In this document: one piece after another, positions 7,400 to 13,159 of the stretch
Layout of the letters: each line of letters opens with the position of its first letter
Position numbering within the stretch: the first letter of the stretch is position 1
NCBI GenBank assembly: GCA_030549955.1
Contig: JAUQQI010000016.1
Span: 1 to 13,159 of the forward strand
Source of the DNA: Chloroflexota bacterium
Lineage (GTDB): Bacteria; Chloroflexota; Dehalococcoidia; JAUQQI01
Reading direction: 5' to 3'
DNA length: 13,159 bases
Program-made: the position numbers and the translations under genes
The notes under the pieces: model-generated
Told to the model about the DNA's origin: nothing
What the model saw: the letters and a program-made list of their open reading frames with translations, nothing else
The model's database searches: none

Positions 7400-7826
7400 A
7401 TGACCCGAAGCCAGATCACCGAGCATCCCACCGACCTGCTCGGACAGGCCCTGGCCCACCTGTTTATCGGCCAGCCGGCCGAGGCCGAAAGGCTCCTGCA
7501 GGGGCTGATTCGCCGGGGCAGCCCTGCTGGCCCAGGGTCGGGAACGGGCCGCCCGGCGCGCCCTCGAGCAGGCGGTCCGGCTTGACCCGGCCGACTTCGT
7601 GGTGCGGACCCAGCGGGCCAGATACTTTCTTGCGACCGGTCGTTACCGGGAAGCCTTCATCGAGCTGGGGGTCGCCCTCTGGAAGGCTCCGGACCAGACA
7701 GCCCGGGAGCAGGTTCGGGGCGTACTCAGGCAAATCATCGCCGTTTGCCGGACTCTGTGGGACGATGAGCCGGCTACCGAAAGGAAGCCTTTAACCGGAT
7801 TTAAAGGTTCTTTTGTAGCCCCTTGA
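7400..7826 (+). pseudogene. TPR-like protein, reading frame broken by one base near 7514-7517
   Basis: A good Shine-Dalgarno GGAGG at 7390-7394 precedes ATG at 7400. The first frame gives QALAHLFIGQPAEAERLLQ, a typical tetratricopeptide helix pair, up to GLIRR. After that the frame turns into low-complexity Gly/Pro/Arg and stops at ~7585. The adjacent frame, open from 7509, supplies the continuation: AALLAQGRERAARRALEQAV, RLDPADFVVRTQRARYFLAT, GRYREAFIELGVALWKAPDQ, to the stop at 7826. Removing one G from the GGGG run at 7514-7517 joins the two into one protein of about 141 residues with two or three TPR-like units. So the gene is either disrupted, shifted during translation, or the sequence has a homopolymer error. 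TPR proteins mediate protein-protein contacts; no specific role can be given. Probable operon partner of mgsA, 28 bases downstream. Confidence 0.75.
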
Positions 7827-7854
7827 AGCCAGCTTGAACGGGAAGCCGGAGACT

Positions 7855-8250
7855 GTGGTCACCGTGACCCTCATCGCCCACGACGGGAAGAAGGCCGACC
7901 TGGTTGCCTGGGCTACCTTCAACCGGGACTTGCTGGCCCAGTGCCGGCTGGTCGCGACCGCCGGCACGGCCCGACTGCTGAGGGAAAAAGTCGGCCTCGA
8001 AGTTGAGGCCCTCCGGGCCGGCCCCGACGGCGGCGATATCCAGGTCGGGGCTCGGGTCGTCGAAGGGGAAGTGGATGCCGTGATATTCCTGGTCGACCCG
8101 ATGAATAAGCACCCCCACGAGCCGGATATCGAGGCCCTGCTCCGGCTTTGCAACGTCCACGACATTCCCCTGGCTACCAACGTCGCCACCGCCGACTGCA
8201 TCATGGTATGGCTTGCGCAACGGGTCGACGGGACAGCTGAATTTGGATAG
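7855..8250 (+). CDS. mgsA: Methylglyoxal synthase
   Basis: 131 residues from the GTG at 7855, which has GGAG just upstream; a TTG at 7834 would add seven residues but lacks a ribosome site. MgsA converts dihydroxyacetone phosphate to methylglyoxal and phosphate, a cytosolic bypass of lower glycolysis that relieves phosphate shortage. Family marks: LIAHDGKKADLVAWA (~6-20) with the His-Asp pair, the phosphate-binding ATAGTARLL (GTTG in E. coli), GPDGGDIQVGA with the catalytic Asp equivalent to E. coli Asp71, and PMNKHPHEPDIEALLRL holding the equivalents of His98 and Asp101, ending IPLATNVATAD. Asp99 of the PHDPD motif is Glu here. The C-terminus is shorter than in E. coli. Follows the TPR-like gene closely. 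Confidence 0.93.
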   Translation: MVTVTLIAHDGKKADLVAWATFNRDLLAQCRLVATAGTARLLREKVGLEVEALRAGPDGGDIQVGARVVEGEVDAVIFLVDPMNKHPHEPDIEALLRLCNVHDIPLATNVATADCIMVWLAQRVDGTAEFG

Positions 8251-8277
8251 TTTGAACAAACGGGGGTAATGTTTGTT
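8250..8277. repeat. Short inverted repeats of GTTTG/CAAAC just after mgsA
   Basis: GTTTG occurs at 8250-8254 and 8271-8275, and its complement CAAAC at 8257-8261. This gives a GTTTGAACAAAC palindrome that overlaps the mgsA stop, and an alternative seven-base stem AACAAAC/GTTTGTT (8255-8261 with 8271-8277, loop 8262-8270). The stem is AT-rich and has no clear T-run, so it is a poor terminator; a protein-binding site is as likely. Confidence 0.45.
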
Positions 8278-8282
8278 GTGCA

Positions 8283-8297
8283 ATTTCTATTAGAAAT
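8283..8297. promoter_or_regulatory. Candidate operator palindrome upstream of the ammonium transporter
   Basis: ATTTCTATTAGAAAT is a perfect 7-1-7 palindrome, flanked by TGCA at 8279-8282 and 8300-8303, which extends the symmetry with a two-base offset. It lies about 135 bases before the transporter start within the only AT-rich part of this gap. TTGTGC at 8276-8281 may be a -35 overlapping the site. No -24/-12 sigma-54 element was recognised. The regulator is unknown; nitrogen control would be a guess from the downstream gene. Confidence 0.45.
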
Positions 8298-8430
8298 AAT
8301 GCATAAAACGTATTCCCAAAATTCAGCGCGGTTGTACATGGTGTGTAGAACAGTTAGCCCGCAAAATCTCCGTGGAAAGCTCCTGGCGCCGGCGTAATGG
8401 AGGCAGAACTTTTCGTAAGGAGGTTGACGG

Positions 8431-9663
8431 ATGACGGAGATAAATGCGGGTGACACGGCCTGGGTCCTGGCCTCAGCTGCCCTGGTCATGATTATGACGC
8501 CGGGGCTGGCCCTTTTTTACGGGGGGCTGGTCCGGGACCGCAATGTCGTCTCCACCCTTATGCACAGCTTCTTCATCCTGGCCCTGGTCAGCGTGCAGTG
8601 GGTCGTCATCGGTTACAGTCTGGCGTTCGGGCCGGACCACCTGGGCATAATCGGGGGCCTGGACTGGGTGGGCCTGCGAGGTGTTGGTAGCGAGCCGAAC
8701 CCGGACTATGCCCCGACTATTCCCCACCTTGCCTTCATGGTCTTTCAGTTGATGTTCGCCATCATCACCCCGGCCCTGATAACCGGGGCCTTCGCCGAGC
8801 GCAAGCGGTTTAAGGCCTTTGTCCTTTTCAGCATCCTCTGGGCGACCCTGGTCTACGACCCGATTGCCCACTGGGTCTGGGGCGTTGGGGGCTGGCTGCG
8901 GTCGCTGGGCGCCCTCGACTTTGCCGGCGGGACCGTGGTCCACATCTCGTCGGGGGTGTCGGGTCTGGTCGCGGCCCTGGTTCTCGGCCCCCGCCTGGGC
9001 TTCGGCGAGAAGCCCCTTGAAGGCCACAACCTGACCCTGACGGCCCTCGGGGCGGCCCTGCTCTGGTTCGGCTGGTTCGGGTTTAATGCCGGCAGCGCCC
9101 TGGGAGCCGGCCCGCTGGCGGCCTCGGCGTTCGTTGTCACCAATACCGCCGGCTGGATGGCGGCCCTGACCTGGATGTTCACCGGCTGGCTGCACCAGGG
9201 CCGGCCAAGTCTTGCCGGACTTTGCGCCGGGGCGATTGCGGGTCTGGTGGCCATAACCCCTGCCAGCGGCTACGTCGAGCCGGGGGCTGCCATCATCATC
9301 GGGCTTGTTGCGGGGTTTGTCTGCTACTGGGCCGTTTACCTGACCAAGAGCCGGTTCCGGGTGGACGACGCCCTGGACGTGTTCGGGGTCCACGGCATCG
9401 GCGGCCTGTGGGGCGCCCTGGCCACCGGACTCTTTGCCACAACGGCCGTTAACGCGGCCGGGGCCAACGGCCTGCTCTACGGCAACCCGGCCCAGCTCGT
9501 CCATCAGGCGATTGCGGCCGGCTCGACTTTCGCCTATGCCGCCGCGATGACCTGGGCCATTCTCAAGGTCCTCGATGTCGCGGTCGGCATCCGGGTTGAG
9601 GAGCAGGAGGAAGAGGTCGGACTTGATGTGAGCCAGCACGGCGAGCTGGCTTACCGGCCGTAG
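8431..9663 (+). CDS. amtB: Ammonium transporter (Amt/MEP/Rh family)
   Basis: 410 residues with eleven hydrophobic segments, normal for an inner-membrane Amt trimer subunit. An ideal AAGGAGG lies seven bases before the ATG. There is no cleavable signal peptide: the first membrane span begins at ~10, as in most non-enterobacterial Amts. The conduction residues are present: the family signature DFAGGTVVHISSGVSGLVAA with D163 and the first pore His H171, the second pore His H321 in FGVHGIGG, the gate Phe pair in FQLMF (~105-109) and WFGFNAGS (~215-222), and the recruitment-site Trp at ~148. The cytosolic tail (~388-410) is short and acidic (EEQEEEVG). Amt genes often sit beside glnK, whose PII product plugs the pore; none is found here. 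Preceded by a 180-base regulatory gap. Confidence 0.96.
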   Translation: MTEINAGDTAWVLASAALVMIMTPGLALFYGGLVRDRNVVSTLMHSFFILALVSVQWVVIGYSLAFGPDHLGIIGGLDWVGLRGVGSEPNPDYAPTIPHLAFMVFQLMFAIITPALITGAFAERKRFKAFVLFSILWATLVYDPIAHWVWGVGGWLRSLGALDFAGGTVVHISSGVSGLVAALVLGPRLGFGEKPLEGHNLTLTALGAALLWFGWFGFNAGSALGAGPLAASAFVVTNTAGWMAALTWMFTGWLHQGRPSLAGLCAGAIAGLVAITPASGYVEPGAAIIIGLVAGFVCYWAVYLTKSRFRVDDALDVFGVHGIGGLWGALATGLFATTAVNAAGANGLLYGNPAQLVHQAIAAGSTFAYAAAMTWAILKVLDVAVGIRVEEQEEEVGLDVSQHGELAYRP

Positions 9664-9678
9664 GCAGGTCAGAAAAGG

Positions 9679-9718
9679 GTTAGGCCGGCGGGCGCTTAAC
9701 GGTGCCCGCCGGCCTAAC
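9679..9718. terminator. Probable bidirectional terminator between amtB and fusA2
   Basis: The arms GTTAGGCCGGCGGGC (9679-9693) and GCCCGCCGGCCTAAC (9704-9718) pair perfectly over 15 bases around a ten-base loop, in the 62-base gap between two convergent genes. Neither side is followed by a long U-tract (the AAAA at 9673-9676 gives only four Us for the minus strand), so efficiency as an intrinsic terminator is uncertain, but placement and symmetry fit one serving both genes. Confidence 0.75.
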
Positions 9719-9725
9719 TATCTAC

Positions 9726-11810
9726 CTAGTCTTCGGCTTCGCGTTCTACCCGGGCCTTGGCAGCCTCGGCGATGATCTGCTGGGCCAGATGCGGCGGGAC
9801 CTCCTCGTAGTGGCTGAACTCCATTTCGAAGCTGCCCCGGGCCTGGGTCATGGACCGCAGTTCGGTCGCGTAGCGCCGCATCTCGGCGTACGGGACCAGG
9901 GCCTCAATCGTGGTCCTGCCGTCAGCCGACGCCATTCCAAGGACCCGACCCCGCCGGGTGTTCAGGTCACCCATGACGTCGCCGGTGTATTCGTCCGGGA
10001 CAGTAACCCGGACCCGCATGATGGGCTCAAGGAGGACCGGGCTTGCCTGGGCCATCCCTTTCTTGAAGGCTTCCCGGCCGGCAATCTGGAACGAGATGTC
10101 GGAAGAGTCAACCGGGTGGTAGGACCCATCATAAAGGGTTACCCGTACGTCCACGACCGGGAACCGGGCCAGGACACCCTCCTGGAGGGCGGCCCGGACA
10201 CCTTTCTCCACGGCGGGGATGTACTCTTTCGGCACCGCCCCGCCGAAGATCCGCTCCTGGAACTCGAACCCGGAACCCCGCGGCAGCGGCTCGAGCTCCA
10301 GAAAGACGTGGCCGTACTGGCCCCGACCACCCGTTTGCTTCTTGTGCTTGTGCTCGGCCTTGACCGGGCGGGTGATGGTCTCCTTGTACGGGACCTTCGG
10401 CAGTTCGGTGCGGACCTCCACCCCGAACTTGCGCTTCAGCTTGTCGACGGCGACGTCGATATGGGATTCACCCATCCCGCCCAGGAGGATCTCGTTCGTG
10501 TCGGGCTCCCGCCGGATCCGGAGGGTCGGGTCCTCCTCGACAAGCCGGGTGAGGGCCGGGCCAAGCTTGTCGAGGTCGGCCTGGGTCTTGGGGTGAACGG
10601 CCGCGTAAAAGGACGGCTCGGGGAATCTGATGCCCGGCAGAACCAGGGGGCGGTCCTTGGTGGCGAGGGTATCGCCGGTTGAGGTCTCGGCCAGCTTCGC
10701 AACGGCGGCAATGTCGCCGGCGACGACCTCGGCCGTCGGCTCCTGGTGCTTGCCCCGGAGGAAGAAGACCTGACCGATCCGCTCATCCCGGCCCTTGGTC
10801 GCATTCCAGACGTGGGAGTCCGACCGGAGAACACCGCTATAGACCCGGAAATAGTTGAGCCGACCTACATAGGGGTCGGCGGTGGTCTTGAAAACCAGGG
10901 CGGTAAAAGGCGAGGTCGGGAGGGGGTCAAGGGCCTCGTCCTCGCCGGTGAGCGGGTTATGCGCCCGGACCGGTCCGGGGTCTGCCGGCGACGGCATTAC
11001 CTTCACGATGAGGTCGACGAGGGGTCCGACGGCCCGGTTGAGCAGGGCGCTTCCGACCAGGACCGGGACCACCTGCCCGGACCGGACCGCCGTGGTGAGA
11101 GCCCGCTCGATTTCTTCACCAGTAAGCTCCTCACCTTCCAGATACTTGTTCAGGAGGTCGTCGTCGGCCTCAACAACGGCCTCGACCAGCTTCTCCCGGT
11201 ACTCCTCAATCTGCGCGCTCAGCTCAGCCGGAACCGGGCCGCCCGCCGGATTCTCGCCGTCGTAGGCCCGCAAGGTGACCAGGTCGACGACGCCCCTGAA
11301 GTCGGCCTGACCGCCGACCGGGATCTGGACGGGGATACACCGGCGGCCGAACTTTGCCGTCAGCGAGTCGAGGGCCCGCCAGAAGTCGGCATTCTCCCGG
11401 TCAATCTTGTTGACGAAGACGACCCTGGGAAGGTTACGCTCATCGGCCATCTTCCAGACCATTTCGGTCCCGACCTCGACCCCGGCCACGGCGTCGACGA
11501 CAACCACCGCCCCGTCGACGACCCGCATGGCACTGATGGCCTCGCCGATGAAGTCGAAATAGCCAGGTGTGTCGATGAGGTTAACCTTAATGCCGTGCCA
11601 GTCAAAGGGCAGCATCGAAAGGTTGACGGAGATGCGGCGGCGAACCTCGTCCGGGTCGTAGTCGGATGTGGTGGTTCCTTCCTCGACTTTCCCGAGGCGG
11701 TTGATAACCCCGGCGGTGAAGAGGATTGCTTCGGCGAGGGAAGTCTTCCCCGACCCGCCGTGCCCGAACAGGCCGACGTTGCGGATCTCGTCCGTACGGT
11801 AGGCTTTCAT
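9726..11810 (-). CDS. fusA2: EF-G-like GTPase (EF-G-2 type)
   Basis: 694 residues, the length of elongation factor G, with GTPase domain, domain II (FTALVFKTTADPYVGRL), and domains III-V including GGRGQYGHVFLELEP in domain IV. It differs from canonical translocase at the nucleotide site: the P-loop is GHGGSGKTS (~16-24) rather than AHIDAGKTT, switch I reads TTTSDYDPDEVRRRISV without RGITI, and switch II is DTPGYFDF, so the catalytic His of DTPGHVDF is Tyr84. NKID (~134-137) is intact. These are the features of the second EF-G found in Thermus, mycobacteria and Chloroflexota, whose cellular role is unsettled; the Thermus protein has been described as a ribosome-dependent GTPase. A canonical fusA is expected elsewhere in the genome. 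GGGGGAG lies ~9 bases before the ATG. Confidence 0.94.
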   Translation of the reverse strand: MKAYRTDEIRNVGLFGHGGSGKTSLAEAILFTAGVINRLGKVEEGTTTSDYDPDEVRRRISVNLSMLPFDWHGIKVNLIDTPGYFDFIGEAISAMRVVDGAVVVVDAVAGVEVGTEMVWKMADERNLPRVVFVNKIDRENADFWRALDSLTAKFGRRCIPVQIPVGGQADFRGVVDLVTLRAYDGENPAGGPVPAELSAQIEEYREKLVEAVVEADDDLLNKYLEGEELTGEEIERALTTAVRSGQVVPVLVGSALLNRAVGPLVDLIVKVMPSPADPGPVRAHNPLTGEDEALDPLPTSPFTALVFKTTADPYVGRLNYFRVYSGVLRSDSHVWNATKGRDERIGQVFFLRGKHQEPTAEVVAGDIAAVAKLAETSTGDTLATKDRPLVLPGIRFPEPSFYAAVHPKTQADLDKLGPALTRLVEEDPTLRIRREPDTNEILLGGMGESHIDVAVDKLKRKFGVEVRTELPKVPYKETITRPVKAEHKHKKQTGGRGQYGHVFLELEPLPRGSGFEFQERIFGGAVPKEYIPAVEKGVRAALQEGVLARFPVVDVRVTLYDGSYHPVDSSDISFQIAGREAFKKGMAQASPVLLEPIMRVRVTVPDEYTGDVMGDLNTRRGRVLGMASADGRTTIEALVPYAEMRRYATELRSMTQARGSFEMEFSHYEEVPPHLAQQIIAEAAKARVEREAED

Positions 11811-11846
11811 CGTCGATTTCTCCCCCGAAATTTAACCCAGTAATCA

Positions 11847-11876
11847 ATTTTAGTTGCGCCCGGAACCCACCCGCAA
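11847..11876 (-). promoter_or_regulatory. Candidate sigma-70-type promoter of fusA2
   Basis: On the minus strand TAAAAT (11847-11852) has five of six -10 bases, and TTGCGG (11871-11876) is a partial -35 at 18-base spacing. It lies 37 bases before the fusA2 ATG in the 92-base gap after the recombinase gene, so fusA2 could be transcribed on its own as well as by read-through. Confidence 0.4.
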
Positions 11877-11902
11877 ACTGCACCCACGAGCCCGGGGCCC
11901 GT

Positions 11903-12865
11903 TCACGGGTCGGGGTCGGGCAGGGGGTGGAAGCGGCGGTGGGCCTCCCGGGCCGCCCGGTCTGCCAGGTTGACATAACGATTAGTCGTTTGTAAAGACT
12001 CGTGGCCCAGGAGGACCTGGATGGCGGCGGGGTTCGCGCCTTCTTCGGCGAGGTAGGTTGCAAAGGCATGACGGAAGGTGTGGGGGGTAATCGGCACGTT
12101 GATTTTGAGGCGGGTCAGAGAGGGGCGGAGTCGGGCCTCGACGTAGTTGGGGGAGATGCGGGGGTCGCGGCCGTCGGCCCGCCGGCCCCGATACGGGATA
12201 AAGAGGGCCGGGAAGGGGTCGGTCCGGGTTGCCAGGTAGCGGTCGAGGTGATAGCGGGCCCGGGGGGTGAGGTAAACAAACCGCTCCTTTTTGCCCTTGC
12301 CCCGGACGAAGAGCTCGCCGTCGGGACCGAGCTGGTTACGGTTCAGGCTGCACAGCTCCGAAATGCGCATACCGGTCGCAAAAAGGACCTCGAGGATGGC
12401 CCGGTTTCGGAGGGCAACCTTCGGGTCGGCCTCCAGGTACGAGGGCGCCTCAATCACCCGGAGCAGTTCGGCCAGGTCAGGAACCCGGGGGTGGGGGCGC
12501 TCGGCCCGGGCGAGCTTGACCGCATCAGGCGGAATCGGGACCGGCCGGTCGATTTCGACCAGGAATCGCAGGTAGGTCCTGAGGGCAGAGAGGGTCCGGT
12601 TGACCGACCGGGCCTTCAGGCGGTCCTTCTGGGGCCGGTCTTCGAGGAGGCGGACGTGTTCGGGGTCGGCGAGGGCGGCCTTGAAGCGGGTAATGGCGAG
12701 CTTGTCGACCCGCTCGAAGGGGATGCCGGCCAGGGCCAGGAACCGGGCAAAGAGGTTGAGGTCGCGCTCATAGCTATACACCGTCCGGGGCGAGTAGCCG
12801 TTAGCGCGCAGATGAAGAAGGAAGTTCTCGAATTCGGGCAGGGGCCGGGTCAGGTCAGCGGCCAC
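11903..12865 (-). CDS. XerC/XerD-type tyrosine recombinase
   Basis: 320 residues from GTG, chosen because AAGGAGG sits about seven bases upstream. N-terminal SAM-like core-binding domain (~10-105: FENFLLHLRANGYSPRTVYSY, VNRTLSALRTYLRFL) and C-terminal catalytic domain (~125-310). The full catalytic set is visible: R167 in TGMRISEL, K190 in the GKGKKERFV hairpin, H262 and R265 in HTFRHAFAT, H288 in LGHESLQTT, and the nucleophile Y297 in NRYVNL. The domain order and compact size match Xer enzymes that resolve chromosome dimers at dif with FtsK, rather than phage integrases, and no att-like repeats, tRNA or phage genes adjoin it. XerC and XerD cannot be told apart here; about 20 residues longer than E. 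coli XerC/D, mainly through loops. Sits 92 bases upstream of fusA2 on the same strand. Confidence 0.92.
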   Translation of the reverse strand: MAADLTRPLPEFENFLLHLRANGYSPRTVYSYERDLNLFARFLALAGIPFERVDKLAITRFKAALADPEHVRLLEDRPQKDRLKARSVNRTLSALRTYLRFLVEIDRPVPIPPDAVKLARAERPHPRVPDLAELLRVIEAPSYLEADPKVALRNRAILEVLFATGMRISELCSLNRNQLGPDGELFVRGKGKKERFVYLTPRARYHLDRYLATRTDPFPALFIPYRGRRADGRDPRISPNYVEARLRPSLTRLKINVPITPHTFRHAFATYLAEEGANPAAIQVLLGHESLQTTNRYVNLADRAAREAHRRFHPLPDPDP

Positions 12866-13053
12866 CGGCGACCTCCTTACGGGAATAATTGCGTATAATC
12901 AGCATTAGCCGTAATTAAAATACCCCCAGCACCCCGCCCCGGCCAACCCCTTTATCCACCACAGTGATGACGGGCCGGCCTGGCCGTTGCCGGTCACCGT
13001 CGACAGCCCCCTGCTTGGCAACCCGTCCCTTTCGGCGCCCCCCTCAATCGGTA

Positions 13054-13078
13054 AGCCGCTGGCTCAGACCCAAGGGTC
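13054..13078. repeat. Two adjacent small inverted repeats
   Basis: AGCC(GCT)GGCT at 13054-13064 and GACCC(AA)GGGTC at 13067-13078 are consecutive short symmetric elements just ahead of the 18-base palindrome. Each alone could arise by chance in GC-rich DNA; their spacing in a non-coding stretch makes them worth recording. Confidence 0.35.
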
Positions 13079-13084
13079 AAACTG

Positions 13085-13102
13085 ATAAATCGGCCGATTT
13101 AT
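13085..13102. promoter_or_regulatory. Perfect 18-base palindrome, candidate operator
   Basis: ATAAATCGGCCGATTTAT is a perfect, gapless palindrome. Its AT-rich arms stand out from the surrounding GC-rich bases. It lies about 40 bases upstream of a probable -10 reading rightward, a common position for activator or repressor sites. It could also be a terminator-like hairpin, but there is no T-run and no loop. Confidence 0.5.
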
Positions 13103-13141
13103 GTCACCTATCCGCCCGTGGCCGGTCCCCTCGGGATCAGG

Positions 13142-13147
13142 TATACT
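13142..13147 (+). promoter_or_regulatory. Probable -10 element of a gene beyond the right edge
   Basis: TATACT matches five of six bases of the sigma-70 -10 consensus. The -35 at normal spacing (13119-13124) is GC-rich and poor, which would fit an activator-dependent promoter using the palindrome upstream. The gene it would serve is outside the window. Confidence 0.4.
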
Positions 13148-13159
13148 AGGTTCTGAACA

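Larger units (their letters stand above)
12866..13159. other. Right-end intergenic region without a convincing gene
   Basis: The first ~55 bases hold the recombinase promoter area, AT-rich on the minus strand (TATACG as a weak -10 about 25 bases before the Shine-Dalgarno site). From ~12920 to 13080 the DNA is GC-rich and without credible coding; the only open frame (12964-13149) has an Arg/Pro/Ser-rich composition and no ribosome site. Three inverted repeats follow one another at 13054-13102, ahead of a TATACT hexamer at 13142. An untranslated leader or small RNA here is possible, but I recognise no riboswitch or RNA family. Confidence 0.5.

Noticed and set aside
7599..7826. A separate small gene starting at the GTG at 7599
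   Set aside because: Clear TPR-like coding in this frame begins already at about 7509, and no ribosome site precedes 7599; it is the second half of the disrupted gene from 7400.
8473..9639. Minus-strand open frame (388 codons)
   Set aside because: Complement of amtB; hydrophilic low-complexity translation is the mirror of transmembrane codons.
10746..11843. Plus-strand open frame (365 codons)
   Set aside because: Complement of fusA2; no recognisable domain.
11903..12865. Integrase of a mobile element
   Set aside because: Domain layout fits a Xer-type enzyme and there is no tRNA, direct repeat, excisionase or phage gene nearby.
12002..12898. Plus-strand open frame (298 codons)
   Set aside because: Complement of the tyrosine recombinase, which has the full catalytic set.
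12900..13080. Riboswitch or small RNA on the minus strand ahead of the recombinase
   Set aside because: GC-rich runs with GCCGAAAGGGACGGG looked RNA-like, but I could not match a conserved core of any family or draw a consistent fold; left as an open region.
12964..13149. Open frame of 61 codons at the right end
   Set aside because: Arg/Pro/Ser-rich composition, no ribosome site, and it runs across the palindromes and the probable promoter.

Overview
This GC-rich window most likely comes from a member of the phylum Chloroflexota. Three clues point that way: a secreted protein whose N-terminal module has the form FFxTxGxxxGYxVxDxxGxPFWxxYxxxGGxxALGRPVSRRF, an exported beta-propeller protein ending in a proline/serine/threonine spacer plus a FLPVLAR tail, and an EF-G paralogue of the FusA2/EF-G-2 type. 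This is inference from protein style only; there is no rRNA or other marker gene here, so no genus is proposed.

Layout. Bases 1-2279 (+) look like one operon: the 3' part of a short-chain dehydrogenase/reductase, a secreted CrtC/AttH-type lipocalin-like protein (start overlaps the previous stop), and a small membrane-anchored protein. Bases 2289-4804 (-) form a second cluster reading toward it: a GNAT-like protein, a ComF-type phosphoribosyltransferase whose zinc-finger N-terminus has no normal start codon, and an exported YVTN-type beta-propeller. From an AT-rich divergent promoter region near 4850-4870 a GT4 glycosyltransferase (+) runs to 6038 and overlaps tail-to-tail with tgt (queuine tRNA-ribosyltransferase, -). 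From 7400 (+) come a frame-disrupted TPR-like gene, mgsA (methylglyoxal synthase), and after an AT-rich intergenic region with palindromes, an ammonium transporter. A 15-bp stem at 9679-9718 separates the transporter from fusA2 (-), and a XerC/D-type tyrosine recombinase (-) lies upstream of fusA2. The last 290 bases hold no convincing gene but contain inverted repeats and a probable promoter reading out of the window.

Most genes are housekeeping or ordinary accessory functions (tRNA modification, translation, chromosome resolution, ammonium uptake, central-carbon bypass, DNA uptake). I see no prophage, insertion sequence, CRISPR array, tRNA or rRNA, and no gene cluster that I would call a new defence or biosynthetic system. 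The points most worth checking are the single-base frame disruption in the TPR gene, the missing start codon of comF, the palindromes before the ammonium transporter, and the perfect 18-bp palindrome near the right edge.
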